Positions 26,900 through 39,699 of a DNA stretch of 64,000 nucleotides are shown here, in pieces (within the stretch, counting starts at the first letter, position 1; each line of letters begins with the position of its first letter). The position numbers and the translations under genes were made by a program. Where the stretch lies: the NCBI GenBank assembly GCA_964020975.1, contig OZ026613.1, forward strand, positions 67,772,692 to 67,836,691, given 5' to 3'. Under the pieces are notes generated by a model. The model ran no database searches. It was not told the DNA's origin and worked only from the letters and a program-made list of their open reading frames with translations. The stretch comes from Hermodice carunculata (Eukaryota > Annelida > Polychaeta > Eunicida > Amphinomidae).

Positions 26900-28420
26900 A
26901 CAGACACTTTACCTCTTGTCTGGTAGGTCATGCTTGCCCGTCTCGTGTGTGTGTGGGGGGGGGGGCGGGGGGAGGGTTATGACAAGTGAACCCTTGCATC
27001 CATAAATATTATGCTAGTTTATCAAAATTCTTGGTATCTGCATAGCAGGAAGATTGCAGTTGTGCACATGCATATTGAAAGCATGGGGCTGCGTAGAAAA
27101 TTAACAAAAATCAAATCCTAAGCATCTATCTGTATTTTCGCGTTCACTGCACAAGCCACAATAGTGGTCTGTCCAGAATGTGGCCTACTTATCGCAAAGT
27201 ACCACGAAATCACGCTGAGTGATCCTTGTGACAGAAACAGGTGATAGACATTTCATAATAGAGGTATTGGTCGAGCTGTTGAAAAGATTTGTCAAGAAAA
27301 TGAATAAAAAGTCCCAAACTCATTGGAGCATGTTACATTTTGTATAAAGGTTGAGGCGGACCCAGCAAAGATATTTATGCAGTGCGCCGAAAGTGTAACT
27401 TGTCGACAGACAGCAAAGGGACACCAGGAAGGACGATGGGCAACAAAAAGGCTGAGTTTGCGCACTGCAAGTCAGCTGAGCTGAAATAAAAAATACATAA
27501 GAATATTTTCACCATTGTTTCCACATAGTATTAAGATACAACGCATTTTTGTAATTCTTTGAACTTGTGAGGCACATCCAAATTATATGAAAATATTTGA
27601 ATATATCCAAGTTTCATTCTTCATAATAATACAAACTACAGACCTGCAGGAGTGACGTGGGGTAAAATAGACAAGACAAGTAGTTTGTGGTCACGATATG
27701 CTATGTCGTGATCCCTTGATACTATGTCGAGACCAGAAGATAATAAGTCCTGGCCACGACACAAGTCATGAAGCCTCCAGATACTATAATGTGGCCACTA
27801 AACCTTGTATTTGTTTAAAACGAGGTAAATGTGATAGAAAATGTGAAATCTTTGTTTTTGACCCGATTGCCTTGTTTTGAGGATTCATTTGATCCTTCTA
27901 ACTCGTTGTCTCTCTTGGGCAACACTTAGTACTTGGTGGCCACAATTTGATACCTTTTGCCAACGACTTATCATCTCATATAAATGGTTTTGAATAGAAC
28001 TCACTGCCACACCATTTACATTACTTTGAAGATACGACAGGTAGGGTGCCAGAATTTGGCATCAATGTAAAACACCCGATGATTTAATATAATCTTCAGG
28101 TTTGATGATGGTAACCTTAATTTTAAAACAAAATTCGCACCCCAGTGCTTGTGTAGAGATGGCATGGGAAGAGAATAGTGACATTGCATTTATCAGCGTC
28201 AACTTTCGTATTCTTGTTATTGACCCACCTCATTTCAACATTGACCGTGGTTTCAAAAACATTCGACGTTTGTTAAAAATGTTTCTGAAACAAATTCACC
28301 ATTCACGTGTTGACTGGCAGGTTTAACATTTTATCAAAGCTCTTGTCTTCATCTTATTTGAGGCCATTGTTCGCTGTATATTGAGAAATAAGGAAGCAGC
28401 AATATGTTTTTCTGTTCAGA
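26900..28420. other. no gene recognised; weak TCGTGGCCACGA-like repeats
   Basis: Between 27,680 and 27,950 short words such as GGTCACGATATG, GTCGTGATC, GGCCACGACAC and TGGTGGCCACAA recur, a loose palindromic motif. I searched here for the last globin exon and found no convincing candidate. Confidence 0.4.
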
Positions 28421-28428
28421 ACACCAAC

Positions 28429-28645
28429 CTCAAAATGCACAGAGGTAACAATGCTGGGCCGATGGTCTGCTCCAACCTTGTGCAGCAAGTGTCCTAGGAA
28501 ATCCAGATCATCCGAGCTCTCCACGATTGAGGTTATACTGTACATAGCGATGGTAGCATGTGCCCGCATCTTTGGACTTTGTCTTAATTCGTATGTGCTT
28601 AGGCCTTTCAATTTCGTAAACGGGTTTTGGTATGCGGAATGAGCA
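28429..28645 (-). CDS. globin, central exon (helices C/CD to G)
   Basis: A 217-nt exon with acceptor TTTAAATTTTTAG after a long T-rich tract, and donor GAG|GTTGGT. It reads NPFTKLKGLSTYELRQS, PKMRAHATIAMYSITSIVES, DDLDFLGHLLHKVGADH, then VTSVHFE. The Phe in NPFTK fits CD1, the His in RAHAT fits E7 (20 residues later, as in other globins), and the His in GADH fits the proximal F8 ligand. It enters in phase 2 and leaves in phase 0, the classical B12.2 and G7.0 intron phases. Its length is two codons short of the 223-nt middle exon of vertebrate beta-globin. The flanking first and last exons were not found, so it is either a gene with long introns or an isolated exon. The function inferred from the family is haem and oxygen binding. 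Confidence 0.82.
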
Positions 28646-29830
28646 CTAAAAATTTAAAATTGAGAAAAAAAAATACCCGAAGCTGTTTTTATTCCTGATT
28701 ACGTGACAGCAGAACTCTTATCGAATCCAATAATAATTTAGCAATTTTTTTTCAATTCGGCATAAATTGCAATTAAATAGTTTATCATATCAATTTCTTT
28801 AATTGCTGCGCTTGATTTGGCTTTATTTCTACTATATACCTCGAAAGCTTCGATCTAAAATAAGGTCGAACATTATTGATTATTGGAATAATTTTTATAG
28901 CATGACTTGAATTATTCTATTTCAACATATTCTGAATCGTTCCTTTTACCAGGAAAAATACAGGTCATTTTCAACAAGTAGTCATTTGAGGTACGTCTGT
29001 TAAAATATATCTCTTATTTCAGGTGCTACGGCTCTATATGAAATGTCATCCTACATCTAAAATGATTAAATGATTATGCATAGCATATAATCATGATGTG
29101 ATACAAAACCACGAGGACATGAAATATCAAATAGCTTTTCCTAGTAGTAATTAGATTGAGTGACCAGGTTTCCTTGGCCTGTGTTGTGTGCCCACAGTAC
29201 CTATTGACCTGTGGAGTACCTTCATGATATGTCTAATCAACAATATTCCGAAAAAAATATTCCCACTTACTCTTTCAAAGACAAATGCGAATTAAGTTGA
29301 CCTACATATTTAGACCCACTGGTCTCAATTAAAGTAAGGATGCTAAATTCATATTCCTTGTCAAAAAACCTTTCATTCAAGCACCAGCATGTCTGTAGTT
29401 CCAGAAAATATAATATTTTGGATCAACGGCTTTCCGCGAAATTTAAGTAAAAACACTGAAGCAGGCGACAGTTCATATCCTGGCGCTTTTGGCCGATTTG
29501 AGCAGGAAAAGGCTAATGTCAATGCCGCCCTCTTGGCGCCAGTTGTTAGTATCAAGCTATGGTCATTTACTCTATACAATCAAAGGATCAAGCTTCTGGA
29601 GATGTTGACACCTATATTCTCCGAGGCAACACGATAACTACAATGAATTGGAATATGGGGTCTTTTGGTAATTTTAAACACACTACATGCACATAAATGA
29701 AATGCACATCAGATAGCAATAACATAAATATCAGACGATGTAGGGACTTGTAATAGGACAGGTGACTGCAATTTGGTGTGACATTTACCATTTAAATGTT
29801 AAAGCAGTCTCTCTCTCTCTTTCTCTCTTG
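28646..29830. other. no gene recognised, possible globin intron 1
   Basis: AT-rich. A plus-strand open run at 29,389-29,637 has no recognisable domain. A (TC)n run lies at 29,811-29,828. Confidence 0.4.
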
Positions 29831-29835
29831 ACTAC

Positions 29836-30055
29836 AATGGTATAAAGAGATCACTCACATATTCCAAAATTGGGCAGGTCATGGACAAGTACAATTTTTT
29901 CAATGTTTTTCTAGAACGTATGAATTTAAGTCTCTTCAAGAGAGAAAGTCGTTTACTTGCTTGAGTAACGTTGCCATTTAATATAAATATAAGATACAAA
30001 TTAAGCCAGTATAAAGTTGAATTCAATATTTGCCCAATGTGGGAACAGTTCATTA
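29836..30055 (-). mobile_element. short CR1-like LINE fragment
   Basis: The minus strand reads NVTQASKRLSLLKRL, then RKTLKKLYLSMTCPILEY, matching ASQRIGLLRRFKFKLSR and LYFSMVRPILEYG of the intact LINE at 52.9-56.4 kb. It duplicates a segment also present in the neighbouring copy at 30.06-32.93 kb, so it is a separate insertion or a rearranged piece. Confidence 0.75.
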
Positions 30056-30059
30056 AAAT

Positions 30060-32930
30060 TATAAAATGGGGGCTAGCCCCCTGACAAATCTAAGGTATAA
30101 AATTATTTAGTAATTTGTTTCTCTGAACGAGGTAGTCAGGACAGATGAGAAGAAAATGCTTTGGGCCTTCATTGGGATAATAACATACACAGGATGGGTT
30201 AGGAAGGATGATAACTTTGTAGAGGTCAAAGTTTAGTTTGGAGAGTCCTAGGCGTAAACGCGAGTGATGAATATTCGGAAATCTGTCACCATGATGGTAG
30301 AACTCAGGAACATCGTCTCTGTGACTAAGAGAGTAGTTTTAAGTTTTGATTTGAATACTTGTAGGGAAAGCGAATCTCTAATGTCGGAAGGGAGTTTATT
30401 CCACTGTTTGATAGCGTCTGCGAGAAAATGGTTACCAAGATGCATTGTGCTATATCTAACGGAGTGTATTGACATTGAATGTTGGAGAGCACGACCAGCG
30501 GGAGGAGGGGGTACTAGATTGCAGAAATAGGAAGGAGTCAGATTGTGGTACATTTTGTAAAAGAGGACAACATTGAAATATTTACATCTGTCTGCAAGAG
30601 TTGACCACCCGAGCTCATGCAGTAAGTTAATATGTGACGTATGTTTCAAAGAACTGGTACAAAGTTTGGTGGTGTTATACTGAATTGACTCCAACCGATC
30701 AGACAGCACCTTACCACAGTTGTGGAACAATACACAACCGTACTCCAGTTTGACAGTTTGACTGGGGATTTGCCTGATAGTTTATACTTAAATACCCTAA
30801 CTAAGGGAATTCTTTGACCAGCTTTATTGGTAATCCGAGTGACAAGGGCACATTAAGATAATTCATGACTCAAGGTGATACCAAGATGTCTATGACTGCC
30901 TCAGGAATCAGAGATCCACCTAAGAAAACAGGCGGGTGATGAGGTTTCATGCGTTTCACAGAAAAAAACGAAGAGATAGTGATTTGATGGCATTGAATTA
31001 CACTCGCCATAGCCTGCCCCAGTGATGTATTAAAGACAGATTGCTGATTAGGTGGCATGAAGATTGAACAGGGTTATTGACAATTTCCAGTATGCTATCA
31101 TCATCGAACAATCTCACTTCACATGTGGGATTGTCCACCAGGTCATTTATATAATTGAAAAATTGAAGGAGCCCGACGATAGAGTCCTGAGGCACCCCAG
31201 CCTGGATATGAAGCCATGCAGAAGATTGACCATGAATAGTGACTCTTTGGAGGCATTTAGAATGATATTTTTCGACCCAGGTAACAAGATGATTGTATAT
31301 GCCAAGCTGCTTACGTTTAAAGAGGCGGCCAGGATGCCCTACTTTGTGGAACGCCTTGAAGACGTCAAGAATACCATTCTGGCTTCTTTTGATAGCTGTA
31401 GACCGTTGTAGATAATATAAAGTAGGTTGCCAAGTTGACTTATTGTTGAGTTGCATGCCTTGAAACCTGAGTTTTTAGAGGTTAGGAGGTTGTTTACTGT
31501 GATATATTCATAGAGGGCATTAAACATTGGCCGTTCAAAGACTTTAGAAACATTACAAAGTAAAGACATTGGCCTATATTTAATTTATTTTTGTCTGTTA
31601 GATTTAAAAAAAAAAATATGACAAATATTGGAACGTTTCCGGGATGAGGGAATGTAAGCTTGATTAAGAGAAAGTTTAAATATTTTTGTAAGAGGATTAC
31701 AGATGAAGCGAGCAGTATTCTTGAGAAGGAGATTGCCAATATGGTCAGGCCCAGTTGCAGAAGTAACTCTTGGAGACAATAACACTTTCAAAACATCCTC
31801 CTCATCAAACGGGATTTCAGTTAATCCAGACTCAGTACAGTGACTTAATTCAGGCATTGCATGAGAGTCAATGTCGGAAGAAGTTGTGCATTGACTTACA
31901 AAATATGTGTTGAAAATGTCACATTTTTACAAGTACATTGCAAGGTATGGTTTGGTCGTTAATTGGAAGAATATCCTGGTGGATTGTAGATCCCAAAACA
32001 AACTTAGATAAGCTCCACCATTACTTTGGATTTATTTCGTGATCATCCAGTATAGAACGCAAATTAGCAAAGTAAGATCGCATCAATTTTCGAGTTATGA
32101 TGAATGCATGGTTACATGACTTCTTGTAAAACCCGTAAAACTTTTCGACCTTCATTGAAACCTCGATAATGACGTGGCATGTTAGCTATATTCTTTAAAC
32201 GCTTCCATGCTTGATTGCAGAAACGAATAAGCTTTTTAATCTTGGAGGTGATCCAAGGCGTGTCAGACGGTATTATCGTGACTTCTCTGAAGGATATAAA
32301 TTCCTTGGCAGTGGAAAAAAAGCAAATCTGGTCAGTAAGAAATGATATCATCAAAGTTGTCATAGAACTTCGTGGGCTGTATTCCAAGGGGCTGATAAGA
32401 GTGTAGAAGGGAGTGTTGAGGGAAATTGGCTTTGTTGTAATTCTAAACATGATTGTTGAATGGACGATCTCAAAAGTGTAATAGTGAACGAGGGCAGAAC
32501 ACGATCGCATGATTAGAATTTGAAAGGGGAGTAACAACACCACTGTTAAGTACCAGGCCAGGTGAGTAAGTAATAATTAGATCCAGCAGGTTTGCTGAGT
32601 ACTCTGTGGTTTTTGTAGGTTCCTGTATAAGCTGATAGAAGTTGTGTTGAGAAACTAGGTTGAAGAGCGCTTAACCAAGGTCACCATCCTGATGTGGTGT
32701 ATTCCAGTCTGAGCATCTATCATTAAAATCGCCAGTAATAGGAGGAGAGTGTAGGTTACTTTCAAGCGCTATAGTGATGGAGGTATTCAAATACTCAAGA
32801 AAGGCAACCTGTACTTCAATAGGGTGGCCAGGAGGTCGATAATAATTTTCAATGAGTAAAACCCTGTGTTTTGTGGTAATCTCAACCCAGATGCACATGT
32901 ACATGTACAATGTATACATATTTTTGATTG
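30060..32930 (-). mobile_element. CR1-like LINE copy, endonuclease end to C-terminus, multiply broken
   Basis: Colinear with the intact LINE at 52.9-56.4 kb. It shows the endonuclease segment (YYRPPGHPIEVQ, ITGDFNDRCSDWNT), the linker (TIIPSDTPWITSKIKKLI), RT (RVTSATGPDHIGNLLLKNTA, GVPQDSIVGLLQFF, RLFDDDSILEIV in place of the FADD box), thumb (DRLESIQYNTTKLCTSSL) and C-terminus (WNKLPSDIRDSLSLQVFKS). Many frameshifts and a substitution at the FADD motif make it inactive. Confidence 0.88.
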
Positions 32931-33242
32931 AGGGTGTGTGCAGACATGCAATACAAAACTGTCTTTGTTCTTTCATTACATAAACAAATTTTCACAGATG
33001 CTGTCACAAAACTCCATGAACATGTTCCTGTTAACTGAGACACACACTATACTGACTCAGTATTGGCTTACGGAGAACAGGCTTCATCTCACTGGTTACA
33101 AGAAAACAAATACACGAAAGCGTCCACTGAGATAACACAAATCCACACACTGTTTCAAAATTCACAAAGTTGTGAAAACAGTCTTTGGACCGGAACATGT
33201 GGAAGACCACATTGGTCTAACCAACTCAGCACTGTATGTAGT

Positions 33243-35070
33243 CTATTTTAAACAGAGGGTATACTCAGACCTGTGATCCCTTGGGATGTTAACTAGTTGG
33301 TTTATAGTGGAGTCGTTGGAAACGAAGCCGGAGTTACGCCTGGTCAACAGGGTGTTTTGTATTAGATATTCAAAAAGTTTCTTGTACACTAGTCTCTCAA
33401 AAACTTTTAACACGTTACACACTAAAGGTATTGGGCGGTAGTTCGATTTGAATTGCATATCGGATTTCTTGTGAACTGGACACATATTTGACTTCTTCCA
33501 TTTTATAGGAAATACACCGGCAGAACAATCTAGTTAATAATTAGATATGCCAAATGCAGTCAAGGGGAGTGGGTTCTTTACTGACTGGTAAAAAATGGTT
33601 AAAGGCTTCAACTTTCTCGCTATTGTTGGAAACAATACGATCACCTCAATAAGAAGGGGAATGTTTTGATGCACCTTGCATCTAAGAACAGACTTTGACA
33701 GATTGCACCATTTTTCACATTTATTTCTCTGCTGTCAAGCTGTGCCCAAAGTTTGGAACAGTAGTCCCGGATTACGTTCTTGCTGGCCGAAGCAGAAACA
33801 TTACTATATCTCTTATAATATTGATAAAGACTATCTGTAACAGGGGATGGGTTACAATTCCCGTTTTATGACTTTTTTTATATATTTACCAGGCGCGATT
33901 CCGTTTTTGTATTAACCGTTTAGTATTACTAGTAACCCAAGGGTTGTCTTCAGCTCTGATAAGAACGTCTTTACGGGGAATAAATTCTTTTGCAGTACGA
34001 AGAATGTTTTGGGTCCAAGATTTCACGTGATCATTGAGCACATTGATTTTTTAACAACAAAATAAAGGACTTTTATTACATGACTTTGCCTCATTTTAAT
34101 TTAACTATTCTATTTTAAAGTGTCTATTTATCATTTTAAATATTTATTGATTGAATGTCTGTGTGTGAGTATCCTCGGTCGTCACAAAGTAGTTTTTATA
34201 CAACTAAATGTAGCTACAGAGTCTAAAGAATTTATTTATTTACTTACTTTCTTACTTACTTACTATCATCTATTGAAGCAAATGAATCAAATCCAATGCC
34301 CCAAGGAGCATTGGATAGAGCCTCATTAAGATCATCAAAATTCCCTCTTTTGTAGTCCCAAACGGTTATTTTGAAAGCTTTGTCACTGGGAAATGAAAGT
34401 GAAACAATACAAAATATTTCAGAGTGATCGCAGTCAGATATGGCAGTGAGTACACCGCTGTTTACTATAAATCCGGGCGAGTCGGTTATAAAGAGATCTA
34501 ACAAAGTGCTTGAAAAGTCGGTCGAACGAGTGGGTTCATTGGCAATTTGGAACCAATTGCTGAGTGCAGCAAGGTCGACAAGCTTTGTACCCAATTCACT
34601 GTCGGCGTGATCAGAGTCCCATCGGAAGCGGCCATCGTAAAAGTCACCAGTTATTATAACAATAAATAAAAAAAACCCTCTGGGGTTTAGTTTCATGGCT
34701 CTAATTATAGAATCAGACAGTTAATGCTGGAATAAATCTGTATCGTTTGCGAACTGATCAGGTGGACGATGTGTACGTCCCAACAAGAGCGAGGCTGCGA
34801 TCAGTGAACAATTCATCCCACGCACATTCACAATGTTGTGATTAAAGATCGAGGCGGCTGGCGATAGGGTAACGAATCTTTGGCAGTTACGGCAACACCA
34901 CTACCGTGGCCGTCCCGGTCCCGCCGACGTGAAGGCTGTAAGACCTGCATAGAAAAAAGTTGGCTTTGGTAGCTCAAATCGAGCCAAGTTTCAAATAAGT
35001 TTACATCCACATTTTCGGTCCGAGCGAAGTATAACATTTCATGTAGTTTCCTGTCTTTTGAAACTACGAA
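33243..35070 (-). mobile_element. CR1-like LINE copy, endonuclease to start of RT, broken
   Basis: The minus strand has ETWLDLSYQSQLFSMQVLQP (endonuclease ET motif region), GDFYDGRFRWDSDHADSELG, PTRSTDFSSTLLDLFITDSP, TAKEFIPRKDV, and then the first RT block SNYRPIPLVCNVLKVFERLV up to NSGFVSNDSTINQLV. It is truncated at its 3' side near 33,243 and interrupted by an insertion at about 34,045-34,262. Confidence 0.85.
34045..34262. mobile_element. ~215-bp insertion inside the LINE at 33.2-35.1 kb
   Basis: The LINE protein reads ASIDD on one side and INVLNDHVKSWTQNILRTA on the other, which are adjacent in intact relatives. The intervening AT-rich sequence ends in a (TTAC)n-like run. No TIR is obvious. 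It may be a SINE, a MITE or a retroposed piece. Confidence 0.55.
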
Positions 35071-35079
35071 TATTTAGGT

Positions 35080-36680
35080 GGCAGAATTTATTTTTTTTGT
35101 TTTCAAATATTCTGCGGTCCAGGATTCACATGAATGTCAACAGCTGACAAAAAGAAATATACAAAGAACCGTTAAGGAATATCGTATGATCATGGAAGTA
35201 GCATGCAGTAGTAAAAGGAAAGATAAAGCTAGAAAAGAAAAAAATGCACCAATATGGTTTGCAGCGCAATGATCAATGCGATTTTTAACAGTACCTTTAA
35301 TAGGTGAAAAAGCCCAATTACCGCCCTATATTTTGTTTAAGGCAACAGCCCATGACTGAGTGAATTTAAGTGAACTTTCCCTGCAACTGAAGAGGTTGGT
35401 TCTGTGCATATAGCTACTGCTAAAATACCAAAATTATCCCAAAATATCGGATTGCTGGGAAGTTGGGATCGTTAACGAAAAGCTTTTTTGATAAACTGAT
35501 GTATATAATATGGTATACATGGAACTTGGCAAACAGAAAAACAAAAATGAGAAATATATATAAAACAAAAGTGAAAATAACCAACTTAGGGTTGACGATT
35601 CCACAACGTTTTGGACATCAAATATTAAGCTTCGAGACATAATGAAAATCCACACATCGAAAATGTATGAAACAGGTCCGTCCTATGACGGGGCAAGGTG
35701 GCAGTGCAATGTCGAATAATGCGAGAAAAATATCTTAAAATATGATATGGAAAATAACTAGAAGTAGTCAATGCAACCAGACATACAATTCAGGCATTTT
35801 CTTTCGTTCAATGGTGTTCCAGGTCGGGTGTTGCGGCCTGCTTCAATAGGGGAGAGCAAGAACAGAAGCTTCTACTTCTCTCCTATAGAGGGCATTTCAG
35901 TCATTCAGGGCTAAAGTTGTGTATTCTCATTACTTTTTATTGTAATTTACAGGTTAATAACTTTAAAACCACTCGTTGCAGAAACGGCAAAAATTTGTGT
36001 TGTAAAATTATGTACATAGCTCAAATGTCCATATCGATTTTGATTCTTGCAGCTTTAAAAGTAGTCTTTTATTTTGGGGTAAATTTAACATGCAATACAA
36101 TGGGAATACACATCTGTAGCCCTGAAGAATTCTGTATATTGGATTGTGTATTCAGCTGAATAAACTAATAATTGGCAATTGTGACCTCTCCTATTCTTAA
36201 ATTATGCGAGCTAAGTCTGTAACCTAGGTAATATCCTGCATATATGTTGTTCTAGGCCGTGGGAAAATGTATGGCTCCATGCACAATTCAGACTTGAAAA
36301 TTTTTGATTCGGGACTCAACACCCTAAGTTTTGAATTTATTACCCCGACATACTGATTGGATAATTTATCCTTCATTCGGCACAAGTTGGCTTTCCCCGT
36401 TTGTAAACAGACCAGTACTCATCAGAATTTCCGACACCACTGTATACCAGTTATTTTGACCATAGTTATGCATTTCTAGTAGCGTAATATATGCGCATTT
36501 TACAAGATTATTTTCAGGTAATTTCAAAACATGTAGCCAATATTAAACCATTCTGAATTTATGCCGCTTAAAGGTCATCTTGATTGAGCATGTTTCAAAT
36601 GGATACACGGGTGACTCATGGGTTGTTCTAACCATACGGTGCACCTTCAATTTTATATGTGTAAATAATACTTTTATTTA
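35080..36680. other. no gene recognised
   Basis: AT-rich unique-looking sequence. Short open runs (for example 35,078-35,272 and 35,917-36,159, plus strand) have no recognisable domain. Confidence 0.5.
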
Positions 36681-36692
36681 CACTTGTATAAA

Positions 36693-36721
36693 ACAAACAA
36701 ACAAACAAACAAACAAACAAA
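36693..36721. repeat. (AAAC)n microsatellite
   Basis: CAAA units. About 145 nt further on, at 36,866-36,884, is a GTTTAAACATATTTTATTC word, the minus-strand form of the shared LINE 3' tail. Confidence 0.9.
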
Positions 36722-36904
36722 AATGCCCCATTCAAATCGTCGCTTTCCGTTCTTTTCCGACACTCTCAAGGCACGACAGGTTAGTGACGTCCGAAACGGA
36801 ATACCGTTAACCCACAGGGAAGACTGCGACCTTGCTAGCGAGCTATGGTTGTCAAGTGTTGCTTGGTTTAAACATATTTTATTCACGCTTCATCAACAGG
36901 ATTA

Positions 36905-38090
36905 AAAATCCATGCGAAAGTGTTCATTTTCGTTCCTGTTTCTGCCCAGGATGGGTCGGTGTGTTCTACAGCTATTTACATTCCCCCAAAGACCTTAAAT
37001 TACGGAGAGCGTGGACCCATGCCGTCAAGATTTACAGGGACAAGTGACAAGGCCGTGTAAGCCGATCTCCCCTATGTGGCGAACACTTTTATGGAAAGTG
37101 ACTTTGATTCGTCAAATATGACGATGTTGAGGATAGGCTCGGGAAAAAAAATGCTACTGCCAAATGCGGTCCCATTGGTGGACAATGGAAGGATTCATGG
37201 AACTAGCCAAATTAGGCATTACTCATAAAACCATGCAGGAACAATGATTCATATATATATTTTTTACAGTATTTACAAATTAATCGTCAGTATAATTCTG
37301 ATTTCAAAGCATGTAATATAGCAAAATATAGGTCCACTAGTTCTACGACTGTTACAAAGTATCATATAATTACCAATAGACTGTCACATTGACAACGCCG
37401 TTCTGGGATGTTGTTACAAAGTTTTACATTGTAACAAAACGGTAGTGCCTTAAACCATCTTGATTCAATTGATGGAAAAATGGGTAGAAAACATGAAAAA
37501 AAAAAAAAAAATAAGAACCAATCTTGTTCGATACCCATGTCTAGGGTTGAACAGTCTAAAACAGGTCCCTGGATTGAGTTAGCTGGCCACCGGAATGTGC
37601 ATGGCCTTTGCGAGGTGTTTAACTTTTATCCCCAAAACAGATAACACTTGTTTGGATAGCTACCACTTTCGCGCCTCATCTGCGCAGCTGGCAAGACCAG
37701 TGGGCGGCTGGCCTTTGATCTCATTCAGTCATGTGACACTGTTGGTGACAGTCCACGGCGCGCTCCCAATAATCAGGTGTTTAATATTTCATCTCTTTGT
37801 ATCTTTGTCGTTACTATGGACCCGGAAAATAAGTCAGTCAGTCCGAGGAAAATATTCACCAGCGTTACATAATAGATATGATCTGAAATAAAGGATCATA
37901 AGTACATGTACTGATGACTATGTATACGGAAACGTAAATCACTGCCCTCCAAGGGTCTCTAGGCTACTGCTGGGTAGGGGTTTTGATATTGAAAGCCATT
38001 CAAAAATGTAAACTCATATTTAATCATCCCTAGACCATACAGATGGGACGGGAAAATAAACTTTGTAATGCCTTTTACATACCCTAGGCG
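36905..38090. other. no gene recognised
   Basis: If the tail at 36,866 is real, the first part may be retroposon 3' sequence. An A-run lies at 37,496-37,511. A plus-strand open run at 37,595-37,891 has no domain that I know. Confidence 0.4.
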
Positions 38091-38099
38091 TAGGCCGTA

Positions 38100-38482
38100 G
38101 CTGTTTCCGTGACTGCCTGAGTTTGAAACACTACAAGACCTGACCCGTCTTGACGCAAATTCCAATTTTTTGCATGTATATTTGTTCTTGTTGAATGAAG
38201 TTTCGTAATTTTTGGTAGGAAATATCTCTTTTGCAACGTATCATCATTGCCCAGACTGCAAGTTGGGATCTGATCGTCTGGCTGTCCCACTGCTGCACTC
38301 CCTGTAGTACTAGTAGTAACGGTAGGATTCTGGGCATACTGCTCATGTCTGTGAGGCTGCATGATCTTTTTCTCTGCTGCTACAGCTTTTCGTATTCTTC
38401 TTCATCTTCATCAGACTACATACTTGAAAAACTCAATTCAGACTCTCTGGAATCATTATGCTCTGCTGTATCTGCCATGACT
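38100..38482 (-). pseudogene. possible decayed N-terminal coding region
   Basis: An ATG at about 38,479 opens MADTAEHNDSRESELSFSSM, followed after a stop by SDEDEEEYEKL and further open runs including ITKLHSTRTNIHAKNWNLRQ. The acidic N-terminus looks like a real protein start, but stops interrupt it and I recognise no family. Confidence 0.3.
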
Positions 38483-39104
38483 CTTGGCTAACTGAAGGCA
38501 CTGTGGCTTGTAATACATTCACCCCTGCCAGAGGGTTGTGTTTGTGACGTCACTAACACTTTCCCACATCGGGCCACGATCAGAGAAAATTCCTGCATTT
38601 TCATGTGCCAAATGCGGTGCACGTCTGAGGCTAAATAAAAATGTATACGAAAATTAAATTTAACATTTTGGTTTTCAGATATCATTTCTAACCACCCTGA
38701 ATATCAACTTTCTAATTTGTGGTACCCATTCAATCAAGCTGACCTTTCAGGGCAAAACGCCCAGTGTCTGTTTAAATACCGACAGTCGGCGTTTGGACCC
38801 GGACACCCAACATGTATTAAAGTTATTTCAACTGAACTTTTTTGAGAGCATCCCACTCTGTACTGCTAGTACAAACTTCACATCCATATTCTAATATAGG
38901 AAGTATCTGACTTTCAAACATTTTGAGTCAATTACAGGGAATGGTTTACCCATGGCGTTTTGCAGAGTCAAACACAATACCAAGGTATTTAGAACTTTAA
39001 ACAACTTCTTAAAGTTCGTCATTTATGGCAAATCAATTGGGTTTTTTGAAAAATCATTATTAGTTTTTTCTCGCAAGCTAAATATTAGACGCCATTTTCA
39101 ACAG

Positions 39105-39455
39105 TAAGTGAAATGGTATCTGATTCATGGTAATAGAGACATTCCTGATGAGATTAATATCAAGATATTTGAAGCTGTAGAACAATATATAGTCGAAACC
39201 AAAGATTTCATTTTTAGACTTTCTTATCTTATGTAGCAGGTATAATTACATTCGTTAATAGGTTTAATCTCAATATCTTCATTTTCCGTGCTGCATCCTT
39301 TTCTTATGTGCAGTCTTTGGTTTATTGTATTTGTCCAGTGTGTCAGGTATGTACATTGTTGTCTTATTTCATGATTTTTGGAGAACCTGTTTTGTTAGTG
39401 CTCCATTGTACTATTAGGTAATCCAATTGAAATAAATATGTTTAAATCAAATCAA
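39105..39455 (+). mobile_element. short CR1-like LINE 3' end
   Basis: The plus strand reads INIKIFEAVEQYIVETKDFI, corresponding to the last residues of the intact LINE (IFRAMQNFVVETRRFI), then about 200 nt of 3' UTR. It ends GTACTATTAGGTAATCC and GAAATAAATATGTTTAAATC, closely matching the tail at 52,352-52,400. It is strongly 5' truncated. Confidence 0.8.
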
Positions 39456-39699
39456 GAGACAATCTAGTTGTCTTTGAAACCAGTCAGATGTTCTTGAGAA
39501 GTGAACAAGATCGTGTGTATACAATAAATAATAAAACAACAGATCATCAAGTACAATTCCACAATCTCTATCTAGGTATTGTCCCATATTACTATACTCT
39601 GTAAATAACTTGAGACTGATTATCCCTCCTTGAAAAACACCATATTTACTTGCAAATGGCTTGCTTAAAGGCCACAGTCATCTACAATATACCAATTCC

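Noticed and set aside
27680-27960. Palindromic TCGTGGCCACGA-like motif array as a regulatory element
   Set aside because: Units are few and irregular, and I cannot separate them from chance decay of an old repeat.
29090-29220. First globin exon (TQAKETWSLN reading)
   Set aside because: A Trp in a promising context, but no following Phe-rich A/B helix pattern and no phase-2 donor at the right distance.
32938-33251. Plus-strand MFLLTETHTILTQYWL reading as an endonuclease fragment
   Set aside because: One ET-like word without neighbouring GDFN or SDH motifs; the position between two minus-strand LINEs gives no support.
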